A stretch of DNA of 64,000 bases from Bog-159 sp035308525. GTDB taxonomy: Bacteria > Acidobacteriota > Terriglobia > Bryobacterales > Bryobacteraceae. The notes under the pieces were generated by a model. It had not been told where the DNA came from. It did not search any database and worked only from the letters and a program-made list of their open reading frames with translations. Shown here piece after piece: positions 7,837-15,429 of the stretch. The stretch covers positions 1 through 64,000 of the forward strand of contig DATGGM010000172.1 of the NCBI GenBank assembly GCA_035308525.1. The letters are read 5' to 3'. A program made the position numbers and the translations under genes. The stretch's first letter is position 1. The number at the start of each line of letters is the position of its first letter.

Positions 7837-8640
7837 TCAATGCAAGGTGGAGCTTGCGAACGAGACTGCCACTGCGGCCAGCCCAAGAAAAGTGCCAAAC
7901 GGTAACTCGTAGGTAGCCGGGTCCTTGTGCGTCGACCGGATGTACCCATAGCCGATCAGAGAACCCGCCAGCGACCCGCCGATCAGGGTGAGCAGCGCCC
8001 CGTGCAGTCCCAGGAACGCCCCCACCATGGCCACCAGCTTGACGTCACCGAGCCCCAGCCCTTCGCGGTGGCGCAACTTGAAATAGAGCCAGCCGCCGCA
8101 CCACAGAAAGAGGCCGGGTATCACCGCCCCGATGACGGCTTCCGCTACCGATACCCAATGCGGGCTCCAACGGGCGCCCGCGAGCCACAGGGCTGCCTGG
8201 GCGATATCATCCTTCACCGGCACGAACCAGGCCATCACCAGGCCCGCCGCGGCGCCGCCCAAAGTAAACTCGTCGGGCAGGATGCGCGCTTCCAGATCGG
8301 CGAAGCTCAATCCCACCAAAAGCGCGCTGATGAGACAATACTTGAAGGCCGGCAGGCCCGGACCCAGCCGCCATAAGAAGAGGGCGAACAGCGCGCCTGT
8401 CATCAACTCGACCACGGGATAACGGAACGAAATCGACCCTTTACAGTGCCGGCAACGGCCGCCCAGGAGCACGAAGCTTACCAACGGGATGTTGTCGTAC
8501 CAGGCGATGGGATGCTGGCAGGCAGGGCAGTATGAACGCGGGCGTACTACGGAGAGGTCCTGCGGCAGCCGGTAGACGCACACGTTCAGGAAGCTGCCGA
8601 TCAGCAGGCCGAACATAAATGCAAGGCAGGTCTCTAACAA
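7837..8640 (-). CDS. pilD: Prepilin leader peptidase / N-methyltransferase (A24)
   Basis: 267 residues of a polytopic membrane aspartic protease that cleaves and methylates type IV pilin and pseudopilin leaders. Visible signatures are the cytoplasmic cysteine pairs CPAC (38-41) and CRHC (63-66) of the methylase half, DNIPLVSFVLLGGRC, FADLEARILPDEFT with the first catalytic Asp, and GLGLGDVKLVAMVGAFLG with the second in its GxGDxK motif. Six to eight hydrophobic helices are present and the length fits the family. The start overlaps the end of the preceding glycosyltransferase gene by 7 bases, so they are probably translationally coupled. No pilin genes are in the window. Confidence 0.95.
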   Translation of the reverse strand: MLETCLAFMFGLLIGSFLNVCVYRLPQDLSVVRPRSYCPACQHPIAWYDNIPLVSFVLLGGRCRHCKGSISFRYPVVELMTGALFALFLWRLGPGLPAFKYCLISALLVGLSFADLEARILPDEFTLGGAAAGLVMAWFVPVKDDIAQAALWLAGARWSPHWVSVAEAVIGAVIPGLFLWCGGWLYFKLRHREGLGLGDVKLVAMVGAFLGLHGALLTLIGGSLAGSLIGYGYIRSTHKDPATYELPFGTFLGLAAVAVSFASSTLH

Positions 8641-9521
8641 GAGAGCACCTGCCGGTATAGATCGATGGTCGAGTGAATCATTTGGTTGAGTGAAAACTTC
8701 TCCGCCACGGTTTGCCGCCCGGACGCAGCCAGCCTGCGGGCCATCGGCTGGTCAGCCAGCAGTTCCCTTAGCGCCTCGGCGATGGGCTCAGGTTCGTTTT
8801 GCGCCAGCCACCCGTTCTCCCGGTGGCGAATGATCTCGGGGATCCCGCCCACATTGCTGGCAATCACCGGGACTCCGGCCGCCATGGCCAGCAGGATCGC
8901 GGAGCCCAAACCTTCCGAGTGCGTCAGGTACAGGAACAGCCGCGCACTGGCCAGGTCGGATTCCAAATCGCTAGAAAGAAGCAGATCCACGCCCGCGCGC
9001 CGCGTCGCGTCGAGCGCCAGTGCCGCTCCTTTCAGAGTGTCCGCGCTGGCGGGCGCCACTATATTGTCGCCGCCCGGCGCCGGTTCGCCCAGCGGCACTC
9101 CGTCGTAGACCACGGATATCTTCCCTTCGGGCACGCCGGCGTCCATCAGGACGCGCTTTACGAATTGGGACACGGCGGCGTAGCGCTCGGCGCGGGCGTA
9201 TTTCCATCGCGAATGAATGGGAAAAGCCACGCGCCGCGATACCACCAGCGGTGCGCGGGCCAGGACGGCGGCCAGCGTGTGGGAGCGCGCGTCGTGCGCG
9301 TGGACTAAATCGGCCTGCCGGGAGAGCTTGTGGACGGCCCATAGCCCCAGCGGGCGGACGTCCAAACGGCCGGTACGTGCCTTGTCCCACAGCGGCGAGC
9401 CGCGTCGACAGAGCAGCGTGCAGTCCACGCCTTCCGCGCGCAGGCCTGCGATCAGGCGCAGGGCCTGCCATTGGCCCCCGCGCATTTCGCGTCCGGAATC
9501 GATATGCAGGACTCTCATCAT
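8634..9521 (-). CDS. Glycosyltransferase, GT4-like
   Basis: 295 residues. The N-terminus MRVLHIDSGREMRGGQWQALRLIAGLRAEGV is the first GT-B Rossmann unit, DLVHAHDARSHTLAAVLAR the second half of that domain, and the C-terminal segment THSEGLGSAILLAMAAGVPVIASNVGGIPEII holds the nucleotide-sugar motif of GT4 enzymes. The donor domain is shorter than usual because the stretch between the two halves is abbreviated. The ATG at 9521 overlaps the TGA of the next gene upstream (ATGATGA), which fixes the start; the longer open frame to 9851 is only antiparallel overlap. It probably works with the neighbouring GT2 on a surface glycan. Confidence 0.85.
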   Translation of the reverse strand: MMRVLHIDSGREMRGGQWQALRLIAGLRAEGVDCTLLCRRGSPLWDKARTGRLDVRPLGLWAVHKLSRQADLVHAHDARSHTLAAVLARAPLVVSRRVAFPIHSRWKYARAERYAAVSQFVKRVLMDAGVPEGKISVVYDGVPLGEPAPGGDNIVAPASADTLKGAALALDATRRAGVDLLLSSDLESDLASARLFLYLTHSEGLGSAILLAMAAGVPVIASNVGGIPEIIRHRENGWLAQNEPEPIAEALRELLADQPMARRLAASGRQTVAEKFSLNQMIHSTIDLYRQVLSC

Positions 9522-10264
9522 CGGCCCGAGGTCATATTCCGCGCTTTGGCGTACTTCAGAAAAGCATAAAGTGCCGCCATGTAAGCGATGGTAAGCCCTT
9601 CGATGCCGTCCAGAAATCCGCTCTGCAAAAAGTAAGTTTTCAGGAAGGTCCAGCAGGGGTCCACGATCAGGTGGCTCCAGCCAACCGGCGTTTTGCGCGA
9701 GACCAGTTCCTCGGCCGCCAGCGTGGTGTAGCGGTCCATGGTTTTCAGGTGCTCGGAAAGCGAATCGCACGTGAAGTGCAGCAGATTCGATTCCAGGCGG
9801 CCCGTGCGGCCGTGTACCTGCACGCTTTCGTGCACGAAATCGCCGACCCATTTAGCTTTTTGACGGTTGTACAGCCGGACCTTGCGGTCGGGATACCAGC
9901 CGCTGTGCAGGATCCAGCGGCCCAGATACTGCGCCAGGCGCGGCATGGTGTAGGCGTCGAATTTCGGACCGTTCTTCTTCAGGTTCCAGATCTCGCCTTC
10001 GAGCGCCTCGCTCAAGGCCTCATCCGCGTCGATAGACAGGATCCAGTCGTGGGTGGCTTGCTCGGCCGCCCAGTTCTTCTGACCTGCGTAGCCGCGCCAC
10101 GGGCTCTCGAGCAGCCGCGCACCCAGGTTTTCGGCGAGTTCCGTGGTGCGGTCCGCCGAGCCGCTGTCCAGAACCAGGATTTCGTCGCAGCAACGCAGGC
10201 TCTCAATTGCGCGGGCGATATGACGTTCCTCATTTAGGGTGATGATCGTGGCGGTGATCTTCAT
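9518..10264 (-). CDS. Glycosyltransferase family 2 (WaaE/KdtX-like)
   Basis: 248 residues starting MKITATIITLNEERHIARAIESL, the GT-A nucleotide-binding strand, then DEILVLDSGSADRTTELAENLGA and DWILSIDADEALSEAL with the DxD metal site. The later GWYPDRKVRLYNRQKAKWVGDFVHESV segment is typical of the WaaE/KdtX subgroup that adds a sugar to lipopolysaccharide core. A hydrophobic region near the end may sit at the membrane. The stop overlaps the start of the GT4-like gene by 4 bases, and 10 bases separate its start from the protease gene upstream. An LPS or related glycan role is inferred. Confidence 0.9.
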   Translation of the reverse strand: MKITATIITLNEERHIARAIESLRCCDEILVLDSGSADRTTELAENLGARLLESPWRGYAGQKNWAAEQATHDWILSIDADEALSEALEGEIWNLKKNGPKFDAYTMPRLAQYLGRWILHSGWYPDRKVRLYNRQKAKWVGDFVHESVQVHGRTGRLESNLLHFTCDSLSEHLKTMDRYTTLAAEELVSRKTPVGWSHLIVDPCWTFLKTYFLQSGFLDGIEGLTIAYMAALYAFLKYAKARNMTSGR

Positions 10265-10274
10265 GGGGTCCCGA

Positions 10275-11243
10275 TCAGGGGCCGCCCTCGATCACCGGAG
10301 CCGCCGTGAAGCAGAGCACGAATACGATCAGAGACACCAGCGCCAGCCACTTCCGGCCGGGGCCGATGTCGTAGGGATCCACGATGACAGGATGACGCCG
10401 TGCCAGGATGAATAGCGCGACGGCCCACAACCACCAGGGCCACCAGCGAAAGCCCAGCGGAATCAGGGCGACGATGAAGATCTTCGACAGCAGCTTGTGT
10501 TTGTCGCCAACCAGCGCGTACAGGATGTGGCCGCCGTCGAGCTGGCCGATAGGCAGGAGGTTCAAAGCCGTGGCCAGGATTCCGATCCAGGCGGCGCGCG
10601 CCACCGGGTGCAGGTAGATGTCCGCTGCGGGAATGCCCGGAAAGATGGCTTTTTGCAGGATCCAGAGCAGCCCGGGAGTGCCGAACTGAATGTCGCCCTG
10701 GTGTCCGATACCCGGAATCACCTTGGAGAAAGCTACACCCACCGCCAGCGCGGGCATCAGGAATACGAAACCGGCCAGCGGTCCTGCCACGCCGATATCG
10801 AACAGGATGCGTTTGGAATAGATGGCCGAGCGGATACGGATGAATGCCCCGAAAGTTCCCATCAGGGTAGGCGCCGGAATGAAGTATGGCAGACTGGCAT
10901 CCACGCCGTAGTACAAGCAGGCCAGATAGTGGCCGGATTCGTGCGCCAGCAGGATGATCAGGAGCGTCAGTGAGAAAGGCAGACCCTGCCAGACGAGCGC
11001 CGGATGGCTCCAGACATTGACGAACGCATAGAGATAGTGCTCGACGTCAAACGGCAGGCTGCGATCGAAATCGGCTTGCAGGGCGGAGCCGACTACCGTG
11101 GTGGAGAGCAGCGTGACCAGGAACAGCAATCCGTGCAGCCAGTAGCGCTCATGGGCCCGCACGAGCGACCTCGGGAACCGGAAGCCACTCCCGTTCTCCG
11201 CGCAGGCGGGGTACGCAGCCGCCGAATAATCCTGAGGGGACAC
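10275..11243 (-). CDS. Site-2 protease family membrane metalloprotease (M50)
   Basis: 322 residues with at least six hydrophobic helices. The zinc site HESGH occurs at 101-105 in a membrane helix (LLAHESGHYLACLYYG) and the second M50 motif appears later as NLLPIGQLDGGHILYAL, which supplies the Asp ligand. These proteases cut substrates within the membrane, often to release regulators. An N-terminal cytoplasmic region of about 35 residues precedes the first helix, and no PDZ domain is evident. The start codon is GTG. It heads a minus-strand run of four genes ending in pilD; its substrate is unknown. Confidence 0.92.
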   Translation of the reverse strand: MSPQDYSAAAYPACAENGSGFRFPRSLVRAHERYWLHGLLFLVTLLSTTVVGSALQADFDRSLPFDVEHYLYAFVNVWSHPALVWQGLPFSLTLLIILLAHESGHYLACLYYGVDASLPYFIPAPTLMGTFGAFIRIRSAIYSKRILFDIGVAGPLAGFVFLMPALAVGVAFSKVIPGIGHQGDIQFGTPGLLWILQKAIFPGIPAADIYLHPVARAAWIGILATALNLLPIGQLDGGHILYALVGDKHKLLSKIFIVALIPLGFRWWPWWLWAVALFILARRHPVIVDPYDIGPGRKWLALVSLIVFVLCFTAAPVIEGGP

Positions 11244-11267
11244 AATTCGATTATCTATCCCCGGCGC

Positions 11268-11537
11268 TTACTGCAATGTTTGCAGTTCCTTGCCGGGCTT
11301 AAAGCGTACCGCCTTGCCAGGGGGGATGGAGACTTCCGCGCCCGTTCGCGGATTGCGTCCGATGCCGGTCTTGCGGGGCTTCACGTTGAAGACTCCGAAG
11401 CCGCGCAGTTCGATACGATCTCCCTGTTCCAAGGCTTTCTTCATGGACTCGAAAACGGTTTCCACGGCCATTTCGGCCTTGGTCTTGGTAATGCCGGTTT
11501 TATTCACAACTTCGTTGATGATGTCCAGCTTAATCAA
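11268..11537 (-). CDS. HU/IHF family nucleoid protein
   Basis: 89 residues forming a complete HU/IHF fold: MIKLDIINEVVNKTGITKTKAEMAVETVF helices, then RIELRGFGVFNVKPRKTGIGRNPRTGAEVSIPP with the DNA-intercalating arm (GRNPRTG), and the final strand AVRFKPGKEL. It binds and bends DNA as a dimer. The start is a TTG at 11537, which gives the family N-terminus and has GGGAGG six bases upstream; the longer frame to 11591 contains no other good start. A consensus-like promoter lies upstream. The IHF or HU assignment cannot be decided from sequence alone. Confidence 0.95.
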   Translation of the reverse strand: MIKLDIINEVVNKTGITKTKAEMAVETVFESMKKALEQGDRIELRGFGVFNVKPRKTGIGRNPRTGAEVSIPPGKAVRFKPGKELQTLQ

Positions 11538-11591
11538 AATGGGCCTCCCGGAGATCGCAGGAGCGCATTCCCCGCTCAGGTGTTCAACCAC

Positions 11592-11621
11592 ATGATAGGA
11601 TTAGATTTATCTGAAAGTCAA
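11592..11621 (-). promoter_or_regulatory. Sigma-70-type promoter for the HU gene
   Basis: On the minus strand TTGACT (11621-11616) and TATCAT (11597-11592) are separated by 18 bases in an AT-rich patch, about 55 bases before the TTG start of the HU gene. Both hexamers match the consensus at four or five of six positions. Confidence 0.55.
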
Positions 11622-11737
11622 GCAACCCCTGCCGAGTTTTTGCTTTTGCGTAAGTCCGGTGGCGGCGCTGGTACCGGGATGCTGTAACATGGTGCAACCG
11701 CGTGGAGCGTGCTGGCGTCATACAGCGAGGGATTGCG

Positions 11738-11851
11738 ATGCGCTCACTTCGAAAAACCAGCGAGCTGATTGAGCTGCAGCAGAACAAGGCCGGGTTGATC
11801 GCCGATCTGGCCATCCTGGCGTTGTTCCTGGTGCTGCTGGCAGTACGCTAA
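11738..11851 (+). CDS. Small membrane protein of 37 residues
   Basis: A short frame with start ATG at 11738 and GAGGG about 6 bases upstream. The product is MRSLRKTSELIELQQNKAG followed by a hydrophobic helix (LIADLAILALFLVLLAVR) and stops directly after one Arg. This looks like a single-pass protein with a basic/amphipathic N-terminal helix, the pattern of bacterial small membrane proteins. It stands alone between the divergently oriented HU gene and the convergent aminotransferase gene. Function unknown; it may also be a chance frame, but the ribosome site and the clean helix argue for a gene. Confidence 0.5.
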   Translation: MRSLRKTSELIELQQNKAGLIADLAILALFLVLLAVR

Positions 11852-11870
11852 GCCGGACCGCAGAACGGTT

Positions 11871-12986
11871 TCAGGCTTTATAAACGCGCCAAAAGACGTC
11901 CCGGAATTTCTGCATCTCCTGATCGGTGCCGATGGTGACCCGCAGCATATTGTCCAGCGGCGGGAATGGGCGGCCCACCGCCACGCCCATTGGCGGCATC
12001 TTGGTAATGAAATCGCGGGCGTTGCGGCCCACATCGATCATCATGAAATTAGCCTGGGTTTCTATGAAGGGCAGCTGGCGCTCGCGCAGCCACCCGCATA
12101 ACTCGCGGCGCACGCGGGAGTTCACGGCGCGGCGCTCCGGGACGAGGGTATGCGATTCGTTGAGCGCCGCCAGCACGGCGCGCATCGCGATGATCGAGAG
12201 CACGTTGTTCCGAAATGGCCTCATGCGCTCAATCAAGCCCGCGGGGGCGCACACAAATCCCGCGCGCACGCCCGCCATCCCGTAGATCTTGGAGAAAGTG
12301 CGGGCCACCACCACGTTCTTTCCTTGCCGGACGTAAGGCAGCGCCGTTTCCAGATCGACGGACTCGCCGAAATGAATATACGCTTCGTCAATCAGCAAAA
12401 CAGTATCGGCCGGGAGGTTCTGTACCAGCCAGGCGATGTTCGCTTTTCGCGTAATGGAGGCGGTGGGGTTGTTGGGGTTGCACATGTAAATCAACCCGGC
12501 ATGCGACTTTTCCGCGGAATCGGCGAGCTTATGCACATCGGCGGAATAATCCGGCAGCAGCGGCACCTGGATGACCTGCCGGTGCATCGAGCGCGCCACT
12601 TCCGGCGGACCCTCGTAGGTCGGATGCATGACGATCATTGGCCGGTCGGCCGCCGTAAAGGCATCCACGGCGGCGTGCAGCATTTCGCTCGATCCGGAAC
12701 CCACCAGAATGTTGTCGGCCTGCAGATCCTCGCTGCGCGCCAGCGCCGCGTAAAAGTCGCGCACCTCCTGATAGTGATACCGGCCCGACGACGCCAGCAC
12801 CTCCGCCATGGCCGCTAGCGAAGACTTCGGCGGTCCCAGGGGATTCTCGTTGGCGTTGAGCCACACCATGTCCTTAGGGAGATCGCCGGAGATCATGGCG
12901 CGCTGCGCATAGGCCATTTCGGGCAGCATCCGTCCGGCCGCCACGGCAGCACCGATATGTACCGCAAAACCCCGTCGAGTCAGCAT
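11871..12986 (-). CDS. HisC-like PLP aminotransferase with Tat signal
   Basis: 371 residues. The body is a class I/II fold-type I aminotransferase close to histidinol-phosphate aminotransferase: WLNANENPLGPP, SGSSEMLHAAVDAF, NPNNPTASITRK, DEAYIHFGES, and the PLP-binding Lys in TFSKIYGMAGVRAGF. The N-terminus MLTRRGFAVHIGAAVAAGRMLPEMAYAQ has the twin Arg, hydrophobic stretch and AxA-like end of a Tat signal peptide, so the enzyme is probably exported folded with its cofactor. That is unlike cytoplasmic HisC, and no his genes are nearby. GGAGG precedes the ATG. The substrate is unknown. Confidence 0.88.
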   Translation of the reverse strand: MLTRRGFAVHIGAAVAAGRMLPEMAYAQRAMISGDLPKDMVWLNANENPLGPPKSSLAAMAEVLASSGRYHYQEVRDFYAALARSEDLQADNILVGSGSSEMLHAAVDAFTAADRPMIVMHPTYEGPPEVARSMHRQVIQVPLLPDYSADVHKLADSAEKSHAGLIYMCNPNNPTASITRKANIAWLVQNLPADTVLLIDEAYIHFGESVDLETALPYVRQGKNVVVARTFSKIYGMAGVRAGFVCAPAGLIERMRPFRNNVLSIIAMRAVLAALNESHTLVPERRAVNSRVRRELCGWLRERQLPFIETQANFMMIDVGRNARDFITKMPPMGVAVGRPFPPLDNMLRVTIGTDQEMQKFRDVFWRVYKA

Positions 12987-13021
12987 TTTTCCTCCTTATC
13001 GGGCAGTATAACCCAGTAACC

Positions 13022-13049
13022 TTGACAGCATTCCGGTAGCCTGTTGTAT
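13022..13049 (+). promoter_or_regulatory. Promoter with consensus -35 for the secreted propeller gene
   Basis: TTGACA (13022-13027) is followed after 16 bases by TTGTAT (13044-13049). Transcription would start near 13056, which rules out an upstream in-frame ATG at 13048 as the start of the following gene and supports the ATG at 13090. Confidence 0.5.
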
Positions 13050-13089
13050 GCTTCTCAGTTTGGCTTGCCGTAACGGAATCATCAACTCT

Positions 13090-15369
13090 ATGAATCGAGC
13101 TATGGCTGTGGCCCTCTTTCTGTCTGCCGGCGCGGCGCGCGCCCAAGTGGACGTTTTGACGGCGAACTACGACAACAACCGCACCAGCGCGAACCTGAAC
13201 GAGTGGATCCTCAATGCCGGCAACGTTACTCCGGACCGGTTCGGCAAGCTGTATTCCTACCCGGTGGACGGCGAAGTATATGCCCAGCCGCTCTACGTGC
13301 ATTCCTTGAACATTCCTGGAACCGGCGTACGCAACGTGCTCTACGTAGCCACCATGCACAACAGCATCTACGCCTTCGATGCAGATGCCTCCGGCGGAAC
13401 CGCGCCCCTCTGGCATCTGAATCTGGGGACATCCGTTGACCCTGCATCCTTTAGCCTACCGGGTGTGAATTACACCGACATCCTGAACGAGATCGGAGTT
13501 TTGAGCACGCCCGTAATCGATCGCGCCGGCAATACCATCTATCTGGTGAACGAAACCCCGGCCGCCGGGGATCCGGTTTTCTTTTTGCATGCGCTGGACC
13601 TTACGACCGGAGCCGAAAAACTGAATGGGCCCGTTCAAATCCAGGCCGGCGTCCCCGGGACCGGTTGGGGAGGCACGGGCGATGCGGCTAATGGTGTACT
13701 CCCCTTGCAGGCCGGCAGCCACCTGCAAAGGCCCGGACTGTTGCTGGCCAACAACACGGTGTACGTTGGATTTGGCTCTCATGGCGATTACCCGCCCTGG
13801 CACGGCTGGATCGTGGCATATGACTCGGCCGACCTCACCCAACAGACCGCCGTTTTCAACACCACGCCCTCTACGGCCGGTTCGGCCATCTGGCAAGGCG
13901 GCCGGGGCCTGGCGGCCGATCCGCAAGGAAACATCTATTGCTCGACTGGAAACGGGAATTATGACGGCGTGATGTCCTGGGGCGAGAGTGTGCTGCGTCT
14001 CACTCCCACGCTGAGCGTCGCGGATTGGTTCACGCCCGCCGAATATGCCGGATGGACCAGCGAGGACCTGGATTTCGGCTCCAGCGGTCCCATCCTGGTG
14101 CCGGGAACTAATCTGCTGATTGCGGGCGGCAAGGCGGGCCTGGTGGCGCTGGCGGATCGCACCAACATGGGCCGCGAGGTCGACGGGGATGCCGGAGTCT
14201 TGCAGACCTTTCAAGCCGTTCCCAACAATCAGTTCGCCATCTTCAACGCAGCGCTGTGGAACGGGCCGGCCGGCCCTCTTTTCTATCTCTGGGGCTATCT
14301 GGATGCGGTCCGCGAGTTTAAGCTGCAAAATAACGCATTCAACACCACCGCCGTGGCAACCAACGCTAATGCGAAGAGTTCTCTGCCGTTCAGTGGCATG
14401 ACCATATCGTCGAACCCGTACGTGGCCGGCAGCGGGGTGTTATGGGCCACTTCGGTTAATCCGGGTACACTGCCCGCGCCGGGTGAGTTGCACGCCTTCG
14501 ACGCCCTGAATGTGAGCCAGGAATTGTGGAACAGTTCCATGCGCGGCAGCCGTGACACTTTGGGCAACTTCGTCAAATTCGCGAATCCCACCGTGGCTAA
14601 CGGGAAGGTCTACGTAGCGACGGCTTCGCAAGAGGTCGTAGTCTATGGATTGCTGCAGGTTCCCGGAATCGTTTCGGTAGTCAGCTCCGCGAGCTTCACA
14701 AATTCCACGGTCGCGCCCGGTGAGCTGATTAGTGTTTTCGGCAACGGGATCGGACCCGCGTCTCCCTTAGGGCCGATTTTGGATTCGCAGGGAAGGATCG
14801 CAACATCCCGTGGCGGGTATACGGTTTTCTTTGATGGCAACCCGGCGCCGATCCTGTATGCGTCGCAAGGCCAGATCAATACGGTGGCGCCCTTTGGCAT
14901 TGCGGGCCAATCCACTACGCTGTTGCAGGTCGCCGCCCCCGACGGCACCAGGTTCTCGGAAACACTGCCGGTGGGAACTGCCGCGCCAGGGATTTTTGCA
15001 TTGGGGACATCCGGGCAGGGCGCCATATTGAATAGCGACTACTCCCTCAATTCCCCCAGCCGTCCCGCGGCTCGCGGTGGGTACGTGTCGGTTTACGCCA
15101 CCGGCACCGGCTTGCTCAATCAGACGATAGTCGATGGCACACTAATCCCCGCGGCGAATCTGCCGACTTCGCTGGCTCCTGTTTCGGTGACTATCGGAGG
15201 ACAGCCTTCCACCGTCAGCTACCAGGGCGCGGCCCCGGGATACGTGGCCGGACTGATGCAGATCAACGTTCAGGTGCCGGCGAATATCTCGCCGGGGAAT
15301 GCCGTGCCGGTGACGATCAGCGCGGGCGGCACCGCCGGGCTAAACACTGTGACCATGGCTGTGAATTGA
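13090..15369 (+). CDS. Secreted PQQ-type beta-propeller with Solibacter C-terminal domain
   Basis: 759 residues with a signal peptide (MNRAMAVALFLSAGAARAQ). Residues up to about 530 form a quinoprotein-like propeller: VYAQPLYVHSLN, NVLYVATMHNSIYAFDAD, GNIYCSTGNGNYDG, ANGKVYVATASQEVVVYG. The last 220 residues (VVSSASFTNSTVAPGELISVFG through MQINVQVP) resemble the uncharacterised C-terminal domain expanded in Solibacter (TIGR03437), thought to be extracytoplasmic. No PQQ-enzyme catalytic residues were picked out, so it may be structural or carbohydrate-binding. A paralogous propeller lacking this end lies at 25690-27444. The ATG at 13090 was chosen over 13048 because of the signal peptide and the promoter. 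Confidence 0.9.
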   Translation: MNRAMAVALFLSAGAARAQVDVLTANYDNNRTSANLNEWILNAGNVTPDRFGKLYSYPVDGEVYAQPLYVHSLNIPGTGVRNVLYVATMHNSIYAFDADASGGTAPLWHLNLGTSVDPASFSLPGVNYTDILNEIGVLSTPVIDRAGNTIYLVNETPAAGDPVFFLHALDLTTGAEKLNGPVQIQAGVPGTGWGGTGDAANGVLPLQAGSHLQRPGLLLANNTVYVGFGSHGDYPPWHGWIVAYDSADLTQQTAVFNTTPSTAGSAIWQGGRGLAADPQGNIYCSTGNGNYDGVMSWGESVLRLTPTLSVADWFTPAEYAGWTSEDLDFGSSGPILVPGTNLLIAGGKAGLVALADRTNMGREVDGDAGVLQTFQAVPNNQFAIFNAALWNGPAGPLFYLWGYLDAVREFKLQNNAFNTTAVATNANAKSSLPFSGMTISSNPYVAGSGVLWATSVNPGTLPAPGELHAFDALNVSQELWNSSMRGSRDTLGNFVKFANPTVANGKVYVATASQEVVVYGLLQVPGIVSVVSSASFTNSTVAPGELISVFGNGIGPASPLGPILDSQGRIATSRGGYTVFFDGNPAPILYASQGQINTVAPFGIAGQSTTLLQVAAPDGTRFSETLPVGTAAPGIFALGTSGQGAILNSDYSLNSPSRPAARGGYVSVYATGTGLLNQTIVDGTLIPAANLPTSLAPVSVTIGGQPSTVSYQGAAPGYVAGLMQINVQVPANISPGNAVPVTISAGGTAGLNTVTMAVN

Positions 15370-15429
15370 CGCGCCCGCACGGATGTATACTCGGTTGAGC
15401 TCATATAAAAAACGCCGCCCTCAAATTCC

